Notes: generated from the letters alone by a model not told the origin. Shown: positions 18,507 through 27,180, counted from the first letter of the stretch. The stretch: DNA of 64,000 bases from Lachnospiraceae bacterium UBA7050 (GCA_002493905.1 DLAJ01000025.1:81708-145707); one strand, 5' to 3'. Program-made: numbers and translations.

Positions 18507-19103
18507 TTACCGCAGACGGTTACATTCATATCTCTGGAAAGTCTGCAGACAGTTCTGAATCTGGCGGTACCGTTCCTCCAAATCCGCTGAATCTACCTCA
18601 ATATCCAGAGATACGGCAATCGTATTCAGCATTTCCTGTGTCACCCTGTCATGAAGCGCAGAAAAAATATTCATTTTCTGCTCATACGTGTCGGCGTCGA
18701 GAAATGCGAGTACATCCGCATCGATCATTCCATCTGCATCCGCATCCGCATCCGCATCAATCATTCTATCTGCATCCGCGTCGGTCTTCCTGTCCGCATT
18801 TTCGTCTTTCTCCGTCATCTGCTCCGGCGCCAAAGGGGTCCCCTGCTCTACTTTATATGACTGGTCAGGTGTTTCGTCAATCAGCTCAAAGCGGTAGCGC
18901 TGCCCTGCATCTGGATATTTCGCTCGGTCAACCTCGCTCATAAACATGGAAAGCGGCCTTACATAAATGGTAAACGGCGGATAAAGCGCCTGATAGACCA
19001 CCTGCTCGCTCTCATCTTCAGAACTTCGGGCAATTGCAAGTACCTGATAACAGTTTCCCTTAAAATGCCGGTATCTCTCGTATGCTTTCGGAATATGACG
19101 CAT
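18507..19103 (-). CDS. DUF1653 domain protein with Asp/Ala-rich repeat insert
   Basis: 198 residues. The first 75 are a DUF1653 domain: YRHFKGNCYQVLAIARSSED, VVYQALYPPFTIYVRPLSMF and YRFELID. This is a small cytosolic beta-rich domain of unknown function. Residues 105-135 are a DA-rich low-complexity stretch encoded by a GCATCC hexanucleotide microsatellite, which could vary by whole codon pairs. The last 70 residues are helical and unassigned. AAGGAGGATTTCT precedes ATG 19103. Confidence 0.8.
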   Translation of the reverse strand: MRHIPKAYERYRHFKGNCYQVLAIARSSEDESEQVVYQALYPPFTIYVRPLSMFMSEVDRAKYPDAGQRYRFELIDETPDQSYKVEQGTPLAPEQMTEKDENADRKTDADADRMIDADADADADGMIDADVLAFLDADTYEQKMNIFSALHDRVTQEMLNTIAVSLDIEVDSADLEERYRQIQNCLQTFQRYECNRLR

Positions 19104-19271
19104 AGAAATCCTCCTTATATATTGAGATCAGAAACGCTTTGCGTTCTTTTATCCCATCATACTCCATTCATACCTGATTGTCATGTCCTATTTATCGTGA
19201 TGATAACCATTCATTTTTATGAATTAATTTTGCCGCACTCCGCAAATGCAGTCTTTTATCCACATCCCCGC

Positions 19272-19727
19272 TTAAAAACTCAGCTTTACGCAGACCGTGC
19301 TTTTTTTATCGGGAAAGCTTAAAATTTCCAGTCCTTCCAGCAGTGACTCGCGCTCCATTCCGCTCATACGGCCGATTCCCGCATGATGGACCTCGAGGCG
19401 GTATTCCCTCATGCCGTCCGGCTGTGTAATCCTCGTAAGATTCATGCCGCTGTTATCAAGTCCATAACGGACAAGCAGCCCATGCACCTCATCCCTGTAC
19501 TCATTTTCCATCTCGTTATACGCCGTCTCGTCATATCCCCCGCCGTACGCCCCATTTCCCTGCACATGCAGCGTAATGCAGAGCAGACAGACCACAACAA
19601 AAAGAAGCAGGATCAGCGCATCAGTACCGCGTCCCTTTCTCTCCGGGACTTTCCGGTGTCTTAGCGCCGCATTTCTGCTTCTCCTTTTTTCTTCCTCTCT
19701 GGAATAAAGCTCCATTCTCCTCATCAT
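19272..19727 (-). CDS. Small single-span membrane protein, unknown function
   Basis: 151 residues. The basic N-terminus (EEEKRRSRNAALRHRK) is followed by one membrane segment near residues 37-56 and a soluble extracytoplasmic domain of about 95 residues. I do not recognise the family. AGGGAGGG lies 7 nt before ATG 19727, so it is a real gene by its start signals. The layout is like a membrane-anchored lipid-facing or sporulation-type protein, but nothing supports a specific function. Confidence 0.6.
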   Translation of the reverse strand: MMRRMELYSREEEKRRSRNAALRHRKVPERKGRGTDALILLLFVVVCLLCITLHVQGNGAYGGGYDETAYNEMENEYRDEVHGLLVRYGLDNSGMNLTRITQPDGMREYRLEVHHAGIGRMSGMERESLLEGLEILSFPDKKSTVCVKLSF

Positions 19728-19859
19728 CGTTTTTCCCTCCCTGCCAGATCGGGCATTCTATGCCGTTCTCTGTTACCGTGCCAATTTACAGACACAGCAT
19801 AACACCGTATGAGGGTAATTAAATGGACTTTAAGTTGGGTGAATTACGGTTTCATTTCA

Positions 19860-20351
19860 TCAAAATGTATTGTAGAATGTAAATCCAACTACATCTTTTT
19901 CTGTTGTGGTAAACGTATCATATTTTTCATTTGTGTACTCGCTGACAATCTGCTTCCAAAACTTCTGGGCAGGCAGATTATTAGCCCACTGTGATATTTC
20001 CCATCCGCCGGGAAACATATCAAAAATCTTCATAGCAGCCTCTTTACCAACTCCCCTCCGGCGATATTTTTTCATAACAAAAAATTCCGCTATATTGTGT
20101 GGATCAGACAAATCATGATATTCACAACAGGACCTTACTAAAACTAAACCGGCAAGTTTTTCATCAACCCTGATAAAGAAAGGATACCTGCCTTCCTCAT
20201 TCCAATAGTCGTCAATACGTGGATAACCAAAGTATCCATATTCATTGATGTCATCATCTGAAAACTCGGAAAAATCATATTTATATAATTCCATCATCTG
20301 AGTAAAAACAGATTTTTGTTCCATCAATATCGGTTCAATACTAATATTCAT
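19860..20351 (-). CDS. GNAT family N-acetyltransferase
   Basis: 163 residues. The acetyl-CoA binding motif A is seen as IAEFFVMKKYRRRGVGKEAAMKIF near residue 90-112, followed by WEISQWANNLPAQKFWKQIV, which fits motif B. An early SFEF-like region and ISQWANN place it in GNATs annotated as predicted acetyltransferases; the substrate is unknown. GGAGGTAGGTT precedes ATG 20351. It begins the stretch 19860-24800 that looks more accessory than the rest (isolated genes, decayed genes). Confidence 0.8.
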   Translation of the reverse strand: MNISIEPILMEQKSVFTQMMELYKYDFSEFSDDDINEYGYFGYPRIDDYWNEEGRYPFFIRVDEKLAGLVLVRSCCEYHDLSDPHNIAEFFVMKKYRRRGVGKEAAMKIFDMFPGGWEISQWANNLPAQKFWKQIVSEYTNEKYDTFTTTEKDVVGFTFYNTF

Positions 20352-20408
20352 AACCTACCTCCGTAAATCCCGGTTCTTTGAAAAATAAAACGATAAATGG
20401 GAATTTGT

Positions 20409-20597
20409 CTATTTGCTTTTCCGCTTTACGTCGTCCATTTCTGCAATAAGTTCAGCTAACGGACGATATTCACCGCCCCACCATTCAAAGACGTGCATAC
20501 CCTCATCTTCAATTACTGATTCTGTAAGTGTCATAACAGTCTTGCAGGTTCATCCAACTATCGCACCCCATTCTTTCCCTCGGATGCTTTTACCCAG
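20409..20597 (-). pseudogene. Decayed gene fragment with an internal opal codon
   Basis: A 41-codon frame starts at ATG 20534 (MTLTESVIEDEGMHVFEWWG and onward, ending in Lys/Arg). The same frame continues upstream without ATG to about 20597 and reads GKSIRGKEWGAIVG, interrupted by a single TGA at 20550-20552 where TGG would restore it. There is no ribosome binding site before ATG 20534. I infer the 3' end of a larger gene with a nonsense mutation. A genuine small protein is the alternative. The family is not recognised. Confidence 0.4.
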
Positions 20598-20599
20598 TA

Positions 20600-21685
20600 T
20601 TATGATACTCCCGATTCGAGTATTTCTATTCTCGGAACGTCACAGTCTATCTCCATCCACGCCCCGGTAGGAAGTATAGTCATAGGCGTTCTGTGAATGT
20701 AATCCACATTTTCCAATATGACCATGTCCGGTCTGTGAACTTCCTTACAGATAACCTTTATGATCGTTTCCTCATTGTCCTCATCCAGAGGGCCTGTGAT
20801 CACAGCTTTCGCCTTATCAAAAACTCCGGCCGCGGCAAATGCACGAAGTTGATGTAATCCGGCTAATTTACTGCCGTAAATGCTATCGTGTTCCAACGCG
20901 ATAATGGAATCTTCCCATATATCGGGACCGGGGAAATACTTCGTCCCCATGATCTGCCAAAGAGGGCCTCCGCAAACCGCGATAACATGGCCCCTGACCC
21001 TTCCGGACCCCTGCAATACCTTGTAGCCGGTTCCGGGTGTCCATGGAATTATATCTTTCGGATCATCAATCTCGTCATTATCCAAAAAGCGTTCATATTG
21101 AACTTCTTTCGATCCCTCTTTGACGGTGTATGTTGTAGTCCAGTCAATCGGTGTATTCTTTTCCGCAGGTTTAATTTCGCCGATCACCTCATTCGAAAAC
21201 AATGTTCGTCTGATTGCCGCTTCCGTATACTCATCCAGTTTCCCTGGCTGTGCGAGCGGGGTCAGAACAGTGGGACCGTAATAAGCACGGACGCCTGCAT
21301 ATGCAAAAACAGCCATCCATGTAGCAATATCGGAAAAACCCATAAATACCTTGGGATGATCATGAATGACCTGCGAATCGATATACGGAAGAACACGATA
21401 GGAATCATCTCCACCTTGATTACAGATAATCCCTTTGATGGAATCATCCTTCAAAGCCCACATCAAATCCTCGGCTCTTTTCTCAGGATGCTCATAAAGA
21501 TACTCGCTCCCTCTAAGCGCATTGGGAGTTTCAACAACTTTTACATGAAAGATTTTTTCGAACCTTCTTTTACCCAGCATATACCGGGGTATCATATCTT
21601 CATCCCCGGCACGGCCACCTGAAATTGAAATAAATGCTACTGTATCACCCTCGTTCAATTTGGACGGAATGATTAGATTTTTCAT
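20600..21685 (-). CDS. S66 peptidase family protein (MccF / LD-carboxypeptidase-like)
   Basis: 361 residues, no signal peptide. The S66 fold is supported by GDTVAFISISGG at the N-terminus, ALKDDSIKGIICNQGGDDS, the nucleophile Ser118 in MGFSDIATW, a Glu in IIALEHDSIYG, and the His in VDYIHRTPMTILPTG near residue 335. The cytosolic location and length match the MccF branch, which cleaves amide or acyl-sulfamoyl adenylates and confers self-immunity to microcin C-like compounds, rather than exported LdcA. No microcin genes are nearby, so the in vivo substrate is open. GGAGGATGCAAA precedes ATG 21685. Confidence 0.85.
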   Translation of the reverse strand: MKNLIIPSKLNEGDTVAFISISGGRAGDEDMIPRYMLGKRRFEKIFHVKVVETPNALRGSEYLYEHPEKRAEDLMWALKDDSIKGIICNQGGDDSYRVLPYIDSQVIHDHPKVFMGFSDIATWMAVFAYAGVRAYYGPTVLTPLAQPGKLDEYTEAAIRRTLFSNEVIGEIKPAEKNTPIDWTTTYTVKEGSKEVQYERFLDNDEIDDPKDIIPWTPGTGYKVLQGSGRVRGHVIAVCGGPLWQIMGTKYFPGPDIWEDSIIALEHDSIYGSKLAGLHQLRAFAAAGVFDKAKAVITGPLDEDNEETIIKVICKEVHRPDMVILENVDYIHRTPMTILPTGAWMEIDCDVPRIEILESGVS

Positions 21686-21716
21686 TTTGCATCCTCCTTA
21701 AGCTTCAATTTTCCGG

Positions 21717-21920
21717 TTAAAAGAAATAGGAAATGCAATACAGTTCTTGCTTCTGTCGCTCAGACATCAGCCATATTCTACCGCTGATTAACTTACCACT
21801 ATTATAAAGTCTTACTTGAATTTCTGTTTGAAGCACTTTTGTTATAACGCTTAATATATCTTCTGTATTTTCCCAAAAAATAGTACAACTGGTAATGCGA
21901 TCGTTCTCACTTTTCGCCAT
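21717..21920 (-). CDS. Small hypothetical protein
   Basis: 67 residues with a good ribosome binding site (GAGGTG, 5 nt before ATG 21920). There is no membrane segment and the composition is ordinary. The sequence contains SCTIFWENTEDILSVI and VRLYNSGKLISG, which I cannot match to a family. It lies between a decayed reductase gene and the S66 peptidase gene, all in one direction. Confidence 0.5.
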   Translation of the reverse strand: MAKSENDRITSCTIFWENTEDILSVITKVLQTEIQVRLYNSGKLISGRIWLMSERQKQELYCISYFF

Positions 21921-21941
21921 ACTGTCACCTCAAACACCGAT

Positions 21942-22169
21942 TTATCTTCGTGTATAAATTAAATCTACCATCCCATTATAGGACTGTGTATTCAACAATC
22001 TCAATTTCATCTCATACTTTCCGTTTTCAAAAAGCCGAATGCCAGAACCTAAAAGCGTCGGAATTACGGTGATATAAATTTCCATGTCCCTTCAGCCAAT
22101 CAACGCCGCCCTTATTATCTCAATATATCCGTCAAGACTCATTGCGATAAATAAGCTTATTTTTCTCAT
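21942..22169 (-). pseudogene. Dihydrofolate-reductase-like (RibD C-terminal) gene with large internal deletion
   Basis: From ATG 22169 the frame reads MRKISLFIAMSLDGYIE, a typical opening of RibD_C/DHFR-like family proteins. The frame then shifts: GGVDWLKGHGN, normally found about 25 residues in, appears in another frame. It is joined directly to EIYITVIPTLLGSGIRLF and FENGKYEMKLRLL, which belong near the C-terminus of the same family. Thus about 100 residues of the middle are missing and there are at least two frame changes. The gene cannot make the enzyme. A ribosome binding site (GGAGATAAAAAAC) is still present. Confidence 0.75.
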
Positions 22170-22197
22170 GTTTTTTATCTCCTGACTTGTGAGCCGC

Positions 22198-22626
22198 TCA
22201 TTTTTTCCAAATCATTATATATTCTTTTTGATCCGTATGATCATCCGTGTTTTCAGATTGAATCACAAACTGTTCCCTTTGATAAAATTGTATTGCACGA
22301 GTATTCTTTTGATAAACACACAAACTCATTTTAGATTTCACACTTTTTGCATACTCTAACAGATGTTTTCCGATACCATTTGATTGAGCGCCTTCCCTTA
22401 CAAAAATCCCTTCAATATGCTCATTCGATAATCCAATAAATCCATCTATCTGCTTTGCAGCGTCATCTTCATACACATATATTTCTGCTTGTGGCAAAGC
22501 ACTTCTTACCATTTCATAATGATCTATCCAATATTCTTTTGGAATGAAGTAATGTGCTTTCATGTTTGTATCAAGCCATATCTGCATGATAGCAGTTAAA
22601 TCATTTTCCATAAATGCCCTGATCAT
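22198..22626 (-). CDS. GNAT family N-acetyltransferase
   Basis: 142 residues, near the minimum for a GNAT. IRAFMENDLTAIMQIWLDTN begins the fold, IEGIFVREGAQSNGIGKHLLEYA is the acetyl-CoA loop near residue 72-94, and LCVYQKNTRAIQFYQREQF is motif B. The pattern resembles YjaB/YhhY-type small-molecule acetyltransferases; the substrate is unknown. The coding sequence is visibly richer in A+T than its neighbours, in line with recent acquisition. GGGAGATAAATTGTT precedes ATG 22626. Confidence 0.82.
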   Translation of the reverse strand: MIRAFMENDLTAIMQIWLDTNMKAHYFIPKEYWIDHYEMVRSALPQAEIYVYEDDAAKQIDGFIGLSNEHIEGIFVREGAQSNGIGKHLLEYAKSVKSKMSLCVYQKNTRAIQFYQREQFVIQSENTDDHTDQKEYIMIWKK

Positions 22627-22661
22627 AACAATTTATCTCCCTGACAGCTCCATGGAAACCC

Positions 22662-24005
22662 CTATGAAAATAACATCTTCCGCTTCCTCAGATACTGATA
22701 CGCCGCGGCACAGATGATAACGGACAGCAGTGAGCCCCCCGACGCCGCGAGTCCCATCGGAAATAAGGTGTCCGCAAAAAATTTTGAAGCAAGATAAGCG
22801 CCCGGAATACGTACAAGGACGATTGCCAGAAAATTGTGCAGAAACGAAATTCCCGACTTTCCGTAAGCGCAGAAATATCCGCTGAAGCAGAAATGGATGC
22901 CTGCAAAAATACAGTCCCATATGTACCCGCGGATATAAGTGCCGCCGAGTCTGACCACTTCCGGGCTGTTTTCTTTTACAAACGATCCGACGATTGGTTC
23001 CGCCCAAAGCTGGACCACAGCCACGACAACGATTCCGAATCCCGTTGTAAGAAACGTCCCATAGCGCAGGGTGCGCGCTGCCCGGTCATGCTTCCCCGCC
23101 CCGATATTCTGCGCTGACAATGCGGAAACCGCGGAGAGCATGGACGACGGCACAAGAAACACGACACCGATCACCTTTTCCACAATCCCGACCGCCGCCG
23201 CATCATTAAGTCCTCTGCGGTTTGCGATCACAGTCACCACAATGAACGCAATCTGGATAAAACCGTCCTGCAGCGCTACCGGTATGCCGATCTTTAATAC
23301 CTTTCCCATGACGCTGCGCTTCGGTCTGAAATCGCTTTTTTGAAGAGACAGCCCCGTCTTTTTTTTACGGATCACGATCAGTGCCGTGATCACGCTGACT
23401 GTCTGCGCAAGCGTCGTCCCAAGCGCAGCCCCCGCCGGTCCAAGATGAAATACGCCGATCAGCAGATAATCTAATGCAATATTGATCACACATGCGACCG
23501 CAATAAAATACATGGGACTTTTGGAATCCCCAAGCCCGCGGAAAACGGAACTGATGATATTGTACGCCGTGATAAACGGAATGCCGATAAAGCAGATCGT
23601 GAGATATGCCGTTGTGCCCGGAACCGCCTCTCCGGGTGTGGACATTACCCTGACGATGGGCGAAACAAGCGCAAGCAGCAGCACCGTAGCCGCTGCCGAT
23701 ACCAGCATGAACAGCGTCACCGTGTTCCCGACCGCTGCCGACGCTTCTCTCCTTTGCTCCGCACCGACCGCCTGTCCGATCATGACCGTGGACCCCATCG
23801 CCAGACCTACGATCATGACCGTCAGCATATGCATGACCTGACTGCCGACCGAAACAGCGGTAATGCTGTCCACGCCGTTAAACTGACCGATGATAAACAG
23901 ATCCGCCATCCCGTACAGAGTCTGTAAAAAATAAGACAGAAGATAGGGGAGTGAAAAACAAACAATATTCTTAAATACGCTTCCTGAAGTCAGATTTTTT
24001 TCCAT
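22662..24005 (-). CDS. MATE family efflux transporter
   Basis: 447 residues with about twelve membrane segments. Signatures include FSLPYLLSYFLQTLYGMADLF and SVGSQVMHMLTVMIVGLAMG at the N-terminus, GQAVGAEQRREASAAVGNT, and the second-half counterpart ALSAQNIGAGKHDRAARTL. MATE pumps export drugs or metabolites driven by Na+ or H+. It faces the TetR gene at 24220-24798 across a 214-bp region with two promoters, an arrangement typical of a pump with its local repressor. The ribosome binding site is weak (AAAGGGA about 13 nt upstream). Confidence 0.9.
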   Translation of the reverse strand: MEKNLTSGSVFKNIVCFSLPYLLSYFLQTLYGMADLFIIGQFNGVDSITAVSVGSQVMHMLTVMIVGLAMGSTVMIGQAVGAEQRREASAAVGNTVTLFMLVSAAATVLLLALVSPIVRVMSTPGEAVPGTTAYLTICFIGIPFITAYNIISSVFRGLGDSKSPMYFIAVACVINIALDYLLIGVFHLGPAGAALGTTLAQTVSVITALIVIRKKKTGLSLQKSDFRPKRSVMGKVLKIGIPVALQDGFIQIAFIVVTVIANRRGLNDAAAVGIVEKVIGVVFLVPSSMLSAVSALSAQNIGAGKHDRAARTLRYGTFLTTGFGIVVVAVVQLWAEPIVGSFVKENSPEVVRLGGTYIRGYIWDCIFAGIHFCFSGYFCAYGKSGISFLHNFLAIVLVRIPGAYLASKFFADTLFPMGLAASGGSLLSVIICAAAYQYLRKRKMLFS

Positions 24006-24057
24006 TTACCCGTGTACTTTTTCCCTTTGCCTTCCGGAGACTAATGATAACGAGTTT

Positions 24058-24085
24058 ATTATATCATGAATCTGCGATTCATGAT
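24058..24085 (-). promoter_or_regulatory. Extended minus-10 promoter and palindrome before the MATE gene
   Basis: On the minus strand TGATATAAT (hexamer at 24058-24063) is an extended minus-10 box. It overlaps a perfect inverted repeat: ATCATGAATC (24063-24072), 3-nt spacer, GATTCATGAT (24076-24085). The palindrome could be an operator or a hairpin of the repeat family seen elsewhere. Confidence 0.45.
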
Positions 24086-24154
24086 TGACATTCGCCGCTC
24101 GCTCTCACTAACGCTCATTATATCATGCCCGTCAACATGCCTCAATAAAAAGTA

Positions 24155-24183
24155 TTGACAGTTTGAACACCGTTCAATATACT
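24155..24183 (+). promoter_or_regulatory. tetR promoter with operator between minus-35 and minus-10
   Basis: TTGACA (24155-24160) and TATACT (24178-24183) are 17 bp apart. The spacer contains TTGAAC-ACC-GTTCAA (24163-24177), a perfect 6-bp inverted repeat, the classical place for a TetR-family repressor to block its own promoter. Confidence 0.8.
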
Positions 24184-24219
24184 GGAGACAGGGAATTAAA
24201 ATGTGTGGAGGATTCCATT

Positions 24220-24798
24220 ATGGCAAAAAGCAAAGGGGTAAAAGAACATATCATCGAAGTTACAACAGATCTGATCCTGAAATATGACGGTGACACCGAC
24301 CGCATTACTGCCCGCATGATCGCAGGAAAGGCAGATATTGCGCTCGGACTGATCAATTATCATTTCGGCAGTAAGGAAAATCTGATCACCGAATGCGTAC
24401 AGCGCATCATCGGAAAGGTTGTTTCTTCTTTCCAGATGACGCAGACTTATGAGACGGACAAAGAACGCCTTACCGCATGGGCGGTTTCCGTGTTCAACTT
24501 TCTTTTTACCCATTCCGCCATGTCCCATATTTCCATCCTGGGTGACCTGCAGGCATATACGCCGCGCTGCAACTCCGTGCTCACCCAGCGCGGCTTTCTC
24601 TTTGCCCTGAAAAACGACGTCGCGGACGATGATCGGGCAATCCTCGCTTTCACGCTTCTGTCCGCTATGCAGACTGCTTTTCTCGGCGGCAGCACAGCGG
24701 GAATGCTGCTCGGCTTTGATCTCTCCACTCCCGACGGACGCGCCGCCTATATTACGAAATTAGTAAATATGCTTTTTAACGGAGCGCAGTCCCTGTAA
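24220..24798 (+). CDS. TetR/AcrR family transcriptional regulator
   Basis: 192 residues. The N-terminal helix-turn-helix covers residues 1-50: KGVKEHIIEVTTDLILKYDG, then ITARMIAGKADIALGLINYH, where the recognition helix ends in the typical FGSKENLI. The rest is a helical ligand-binding domain without recognisable specificity. ATG 24220 is chosen because GGAGG lies 8 nt upstream. It has its own promoter with an embedded palindrome and probably represses itself and the divergent MATE pump; the ligand may be a substrate of the pump. Confidence 0.92.
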   Translation: MAKSKGVKEHIIEVTTDLILKYDGDTDRITARMIAGKADIALGLINYHFGSKENLITECVQRIIGKVVSSFQMTQTYETDKERLTAWAVSVFNFLFTHSAMSHISILGDLQAYTPRCNSVLTQRGFLFALKNDVADDDRAILAFTLLSAMQTAFLGGSTAGMLLGFDLSTPDGRAAYITKLVNMLFNGAQSL

Positions 24799-24828
24799 CT
24801 CTCTGCGGACTCACAGATTTCAGCATTT

Positions 24829-26502
24829 TCACCCTTTATTTTCTTTTGTGATCGGAAATCTGACAATTACAATTGTACCTTTCCCCACGCTGCTATTCAC
24901 TTCGATTCTGGCGTGATGGATCTTCGCTGCGTGCTTTACGATGGAAAGCCCCAGTCCGGTCCCGCCGACTGCCTTCGAGCGACTCTTGTCCACACGATAG
25001 AAACGTTCAAAAATGCGTTCCTGGTGTTCGGGCGCAATTCCGATGCCGGTATCCTCCACAGTCAGTACGGCCGCAGACTCTTCCCTCCGGACCGTTACCG
25101 TCACTTTACCATGTTCCTGATTGTACTTAATCGCATTGTCGCAAAGATTATAGATCACACTATATAAAAGCTGGGAGATGCCGTTTAAGGTAACGGCGGT
25201 ACCGGAAAGCGTCAGTGTAACACCGGCTGCTTCCGCTTCCGTTTCCAGACTTTGTACTGCCTTTAGCGCAAGTCCGTAAAGTTCGATATCCTCACGCTTC
25301 ATGTCCGCAGCCCCCTCATCCAGACGGGAAAGGCTTATAATATCTTCCACAAGCCGTATCATGCGCTGTGTCTCGTTATAGATTTTTCCGGCAAACGGCA
25401 TTCTGTCGTTTTCTTTTACCATGTTATCCTTCAAAAGCTCTGCATAACCGGAAATCGTATGCAGCGGTGTCTTCAATTCATGGGAAACATTCGCAGTAAA
25501 CTCCCGGCGTATCTGCTCAGATTTTTCTTTCTCCGTTATATTAAAAAAGAACAATGCCGCCCCCTTGACAAGGTTTTCAGAGGTAATGGGATTTGCGTCA
25601 ATCTGATAGCTTTCCCCGTGCAGCAAAATCGTTCTTTCTCCTCTCTCTCCCTTAAGCGCATCTCCAAGAATTTCCTGCAGATCAAGGTTCCGGCACAAAG
25701 ACAGCATATCCATACCGGCACAGTTCTCCCCTGCATCCAGCAGCTTTCGCGCTGCGGGATTGATACTGATGATTTTCCCCTGGGGATTTAAGAGGACCAT
25801 TCCCTCGTTCATGCTGTCAATAATGGTGTTCAGCTCGTTTTCCTTTTGAAGAAGGCGCGTCTCCTGTTTATGCAGCTGTTTCCTCTGACTGTCTATGCGT
25901 CTCAGAAAAGGGGACAGCTCATCATACCCCTCGTTTGACAGCGGATCGTCAAGATCAATCTCATTAATTGGTTCTACAATCTTCTTTGAAACCCGAATAG
26001 CTAAAACAACAGAAAGGACCAATGCAATCCCAAAGATCATGCAGACAGGCTGCACCATACCTAAAAGGAGCGTCAGAATCGATTTTTGGGATATCGACAG
26101 CCGCAGGACAGATCCATCATCCAGCTTCCTTGCGGAATACAGAGCCCGCTCCATCAAGGTAACGGAATATCGTTCACTTTCTCCATATCCGGCCAGAAGC
26201 GCCTCCTGCACTTCCTCCCTCTCCAAATGGTTTTCCATATTTGCGGTATCGGACTCACTGTCATAAATCACATGACCATCCGTATCGATCCATGTAATGC
26301 GGTAATCCGCTATCGATAAGTCGTCAAAATATCCAATCCCTTCATTCCTGACTCCCTGTGCGGCAAGATCGGTCTGCATGGCAAGCTGCGCATGTTCAAC
26401 ATTTGAAAAATACTCATACAATACGCCCATAAACAGAATGACACACGAAAAAAAGACAACCAGTGCGACAAGGCAGATAGAACGGAAAATGCGTTTTGTC
26501 AT
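24829..26502 (-). CDS. phoR: PhoR-like sensor histidine kinase
   Basis: 557 residues. One membrane segment near 5-28, an extracytoplasmic domain to about 160, a second membrane segment, then a PAS domain (LNTIIDSMNEGMVLLNPQG) and the kinase core: HELKTPLHTISGYAELL with the phosphorylated His, NLCDNAIKYN, DTGIGIAPEH and GGTGLGLSIV. This is the PhoR layout. ATG 26502 overlaps the response regulator stop by 4 bp (ATGA). Located directly after pst-phoU and the phoP-like gene, it is inferred to sense phosphate status through PstB/PhoU. The converging tetR gene ends 30 bp away. Confidence 0.88.
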   Translation of the reverse strand: MTKRIFRSICLVALVVFFSCVILFMGVLYEYFSNVEHAQLAMQTDLAAQGVRNEGIGYFDDLSIADYRITWIDTDGHVIYDSESDTANMENHLEREEVQEALLAGYGESERYSVTLMERALYSARKLDDGSVLRLSISQKSILTLLLGMVQPVCMIFGIALVLSVVLAIRVSKKIVEPINEIDLDDPLSNEGYDELSPFLRRIDSQRKQLHKQETRLLQKENELNTIIDSMNEGMVLLNPQGKIISINPAARKLLDAGENCAGMDMLSLCRNLDLQEILGDALKGERGERTILLHGESYQIDANPITSENLVKGAALFFFNITEKEKSEQIRREFTANVSHELKTPLHTISGYAELLKDNMVKENDRMPFAGKIYNETQRMIRLVEDIISLSRLDEGAADMKREDIELYGLALKAVQSLETEAEAAGVTLTLSGTAVTLNGISQLLYSVIYNLCDNAIKYNQEHGKVTVTVRREESAAVLTVEDTGIGIAPEHQERIFERFYRVDKSRSKAVGGTGLGLSIVKHAAKIHHARIEVNSSVGKGTIVIVRFPITKENKG

Positions 26503-27173
26503 ATTACTCCTTCCATCCGGTAACCCACACCCCTTACCGTTTCGATATAGTCCCCGCAGACACCTAATTTTGTTCTCAGCGTCCCGATATGGACATCCAC
26601 AGTCCGGGTTTCGCCAGTGTAGTCCGTTCCCCATACCATTTCAAGAAGCTGGTCACGGGTAAATACACGTCCCGGAGCTTCCATAAAAGTACGAAGAAGC
26701 TGATACTCTTTTAATGTCAGCAAAATCCGCTCTCCGTTTACATACACATGATAAGTATCTAAATGAAGTTCCAGATTTCCGACCTTAAGCTTTTCTCTCT
26801 TTTCCTTCGGACTTGTACGGCGGAGCACAGCCTTGACGCGGGATACCATTTCCATCATGCCGAAGGGCTTTGCAAGGTAATCATCCGCTCCCAGATCAAG
26901 ACCGATCACTTTGTCATATTCTGTTCCTTTCGCCGTCGCCATAATAACGGGTATCTCTTTTTGTCCCTGCTGCCTGCGCAGCTTTCGCAGTATGGAAAGC
27001 CCGTCTTCTCCCGGAAGCATGATATCCAGCATAATCAGCTGCGGCATTTCCGACTGTAAAGCTTCAAAAAGATCCTCGCTGCATGAAAAGCCCTTCGCCT
27101 CAAATCCGGCGGTATTTAAGGTATAAATCATTAAATCACGAACCGCATCATCGTCTTCCACACAAAAAATCAT
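26499..27173 (-). CDS. phoP: PhoB/PhoP-like response regulator (OmpR family)
   Basis: About 224 residues. Receiver domain with the acidic pair VEDDD, phosphorylation site Asp50 in LIMLDIMLPGEDG, and Lys in GADDYLAKPFGMMEM; winged-helix DNA-binding domain from about 125 with LTLKEYQLLRTF and TVDVHIGTLRTKLG. It partners with the kinase encoded immediately downstream (4-bp overlap). Its likely target is the direct-repeat site before pstS. The start is uncertain: ATG 27173 has AGGAG about 5 nt upstream, ATG 27176 or 27185 are alternatives. The ribosome binding site belongs to a repeated element. Confidence 0.88.
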   Translation of the reverse strand: MIFCVEDDDAVRDLMIYTLNTAGFEAKGFSCSEDLFEALQSEMPQLIMLDIMLPGEDGLSILRKLRRQQGQKEIPVIMATAKGTEYDKVIGLDLGADDYLAKPFGMMEMVSRVKAVLRRTSPKEKREKLKVGNLELHLDTYHVYVNGERILLTLKEYQLLRTFMEAPGRVFTRDQLLEMVWGTDYTGETRTVDVHIGTLRTKLGVCGDYIETVRGVGYRMEGVI

Positions 27174-27180
27174 CATTCTC

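Noticed and set aside
20888..21622. 244-codon plus-strand open frame
   Set aside because: It is the antisense of the S66 peptidase gene, which has all catalytic motifs and a ribosome binding site.
20600..21685. Microcin C immunity locus
   Set aside because: The S66 protein is MccF-like, but no MccB-type adenylyltransferase, precursor peptide or exporter dedicated to it is adjacent.
19860..24800. Prophage or integrative element
   Set aside because: Gene turnover signs exist, but there is no integrase, phage structural or transposase gene and no tRNA-flanking direct repeat.
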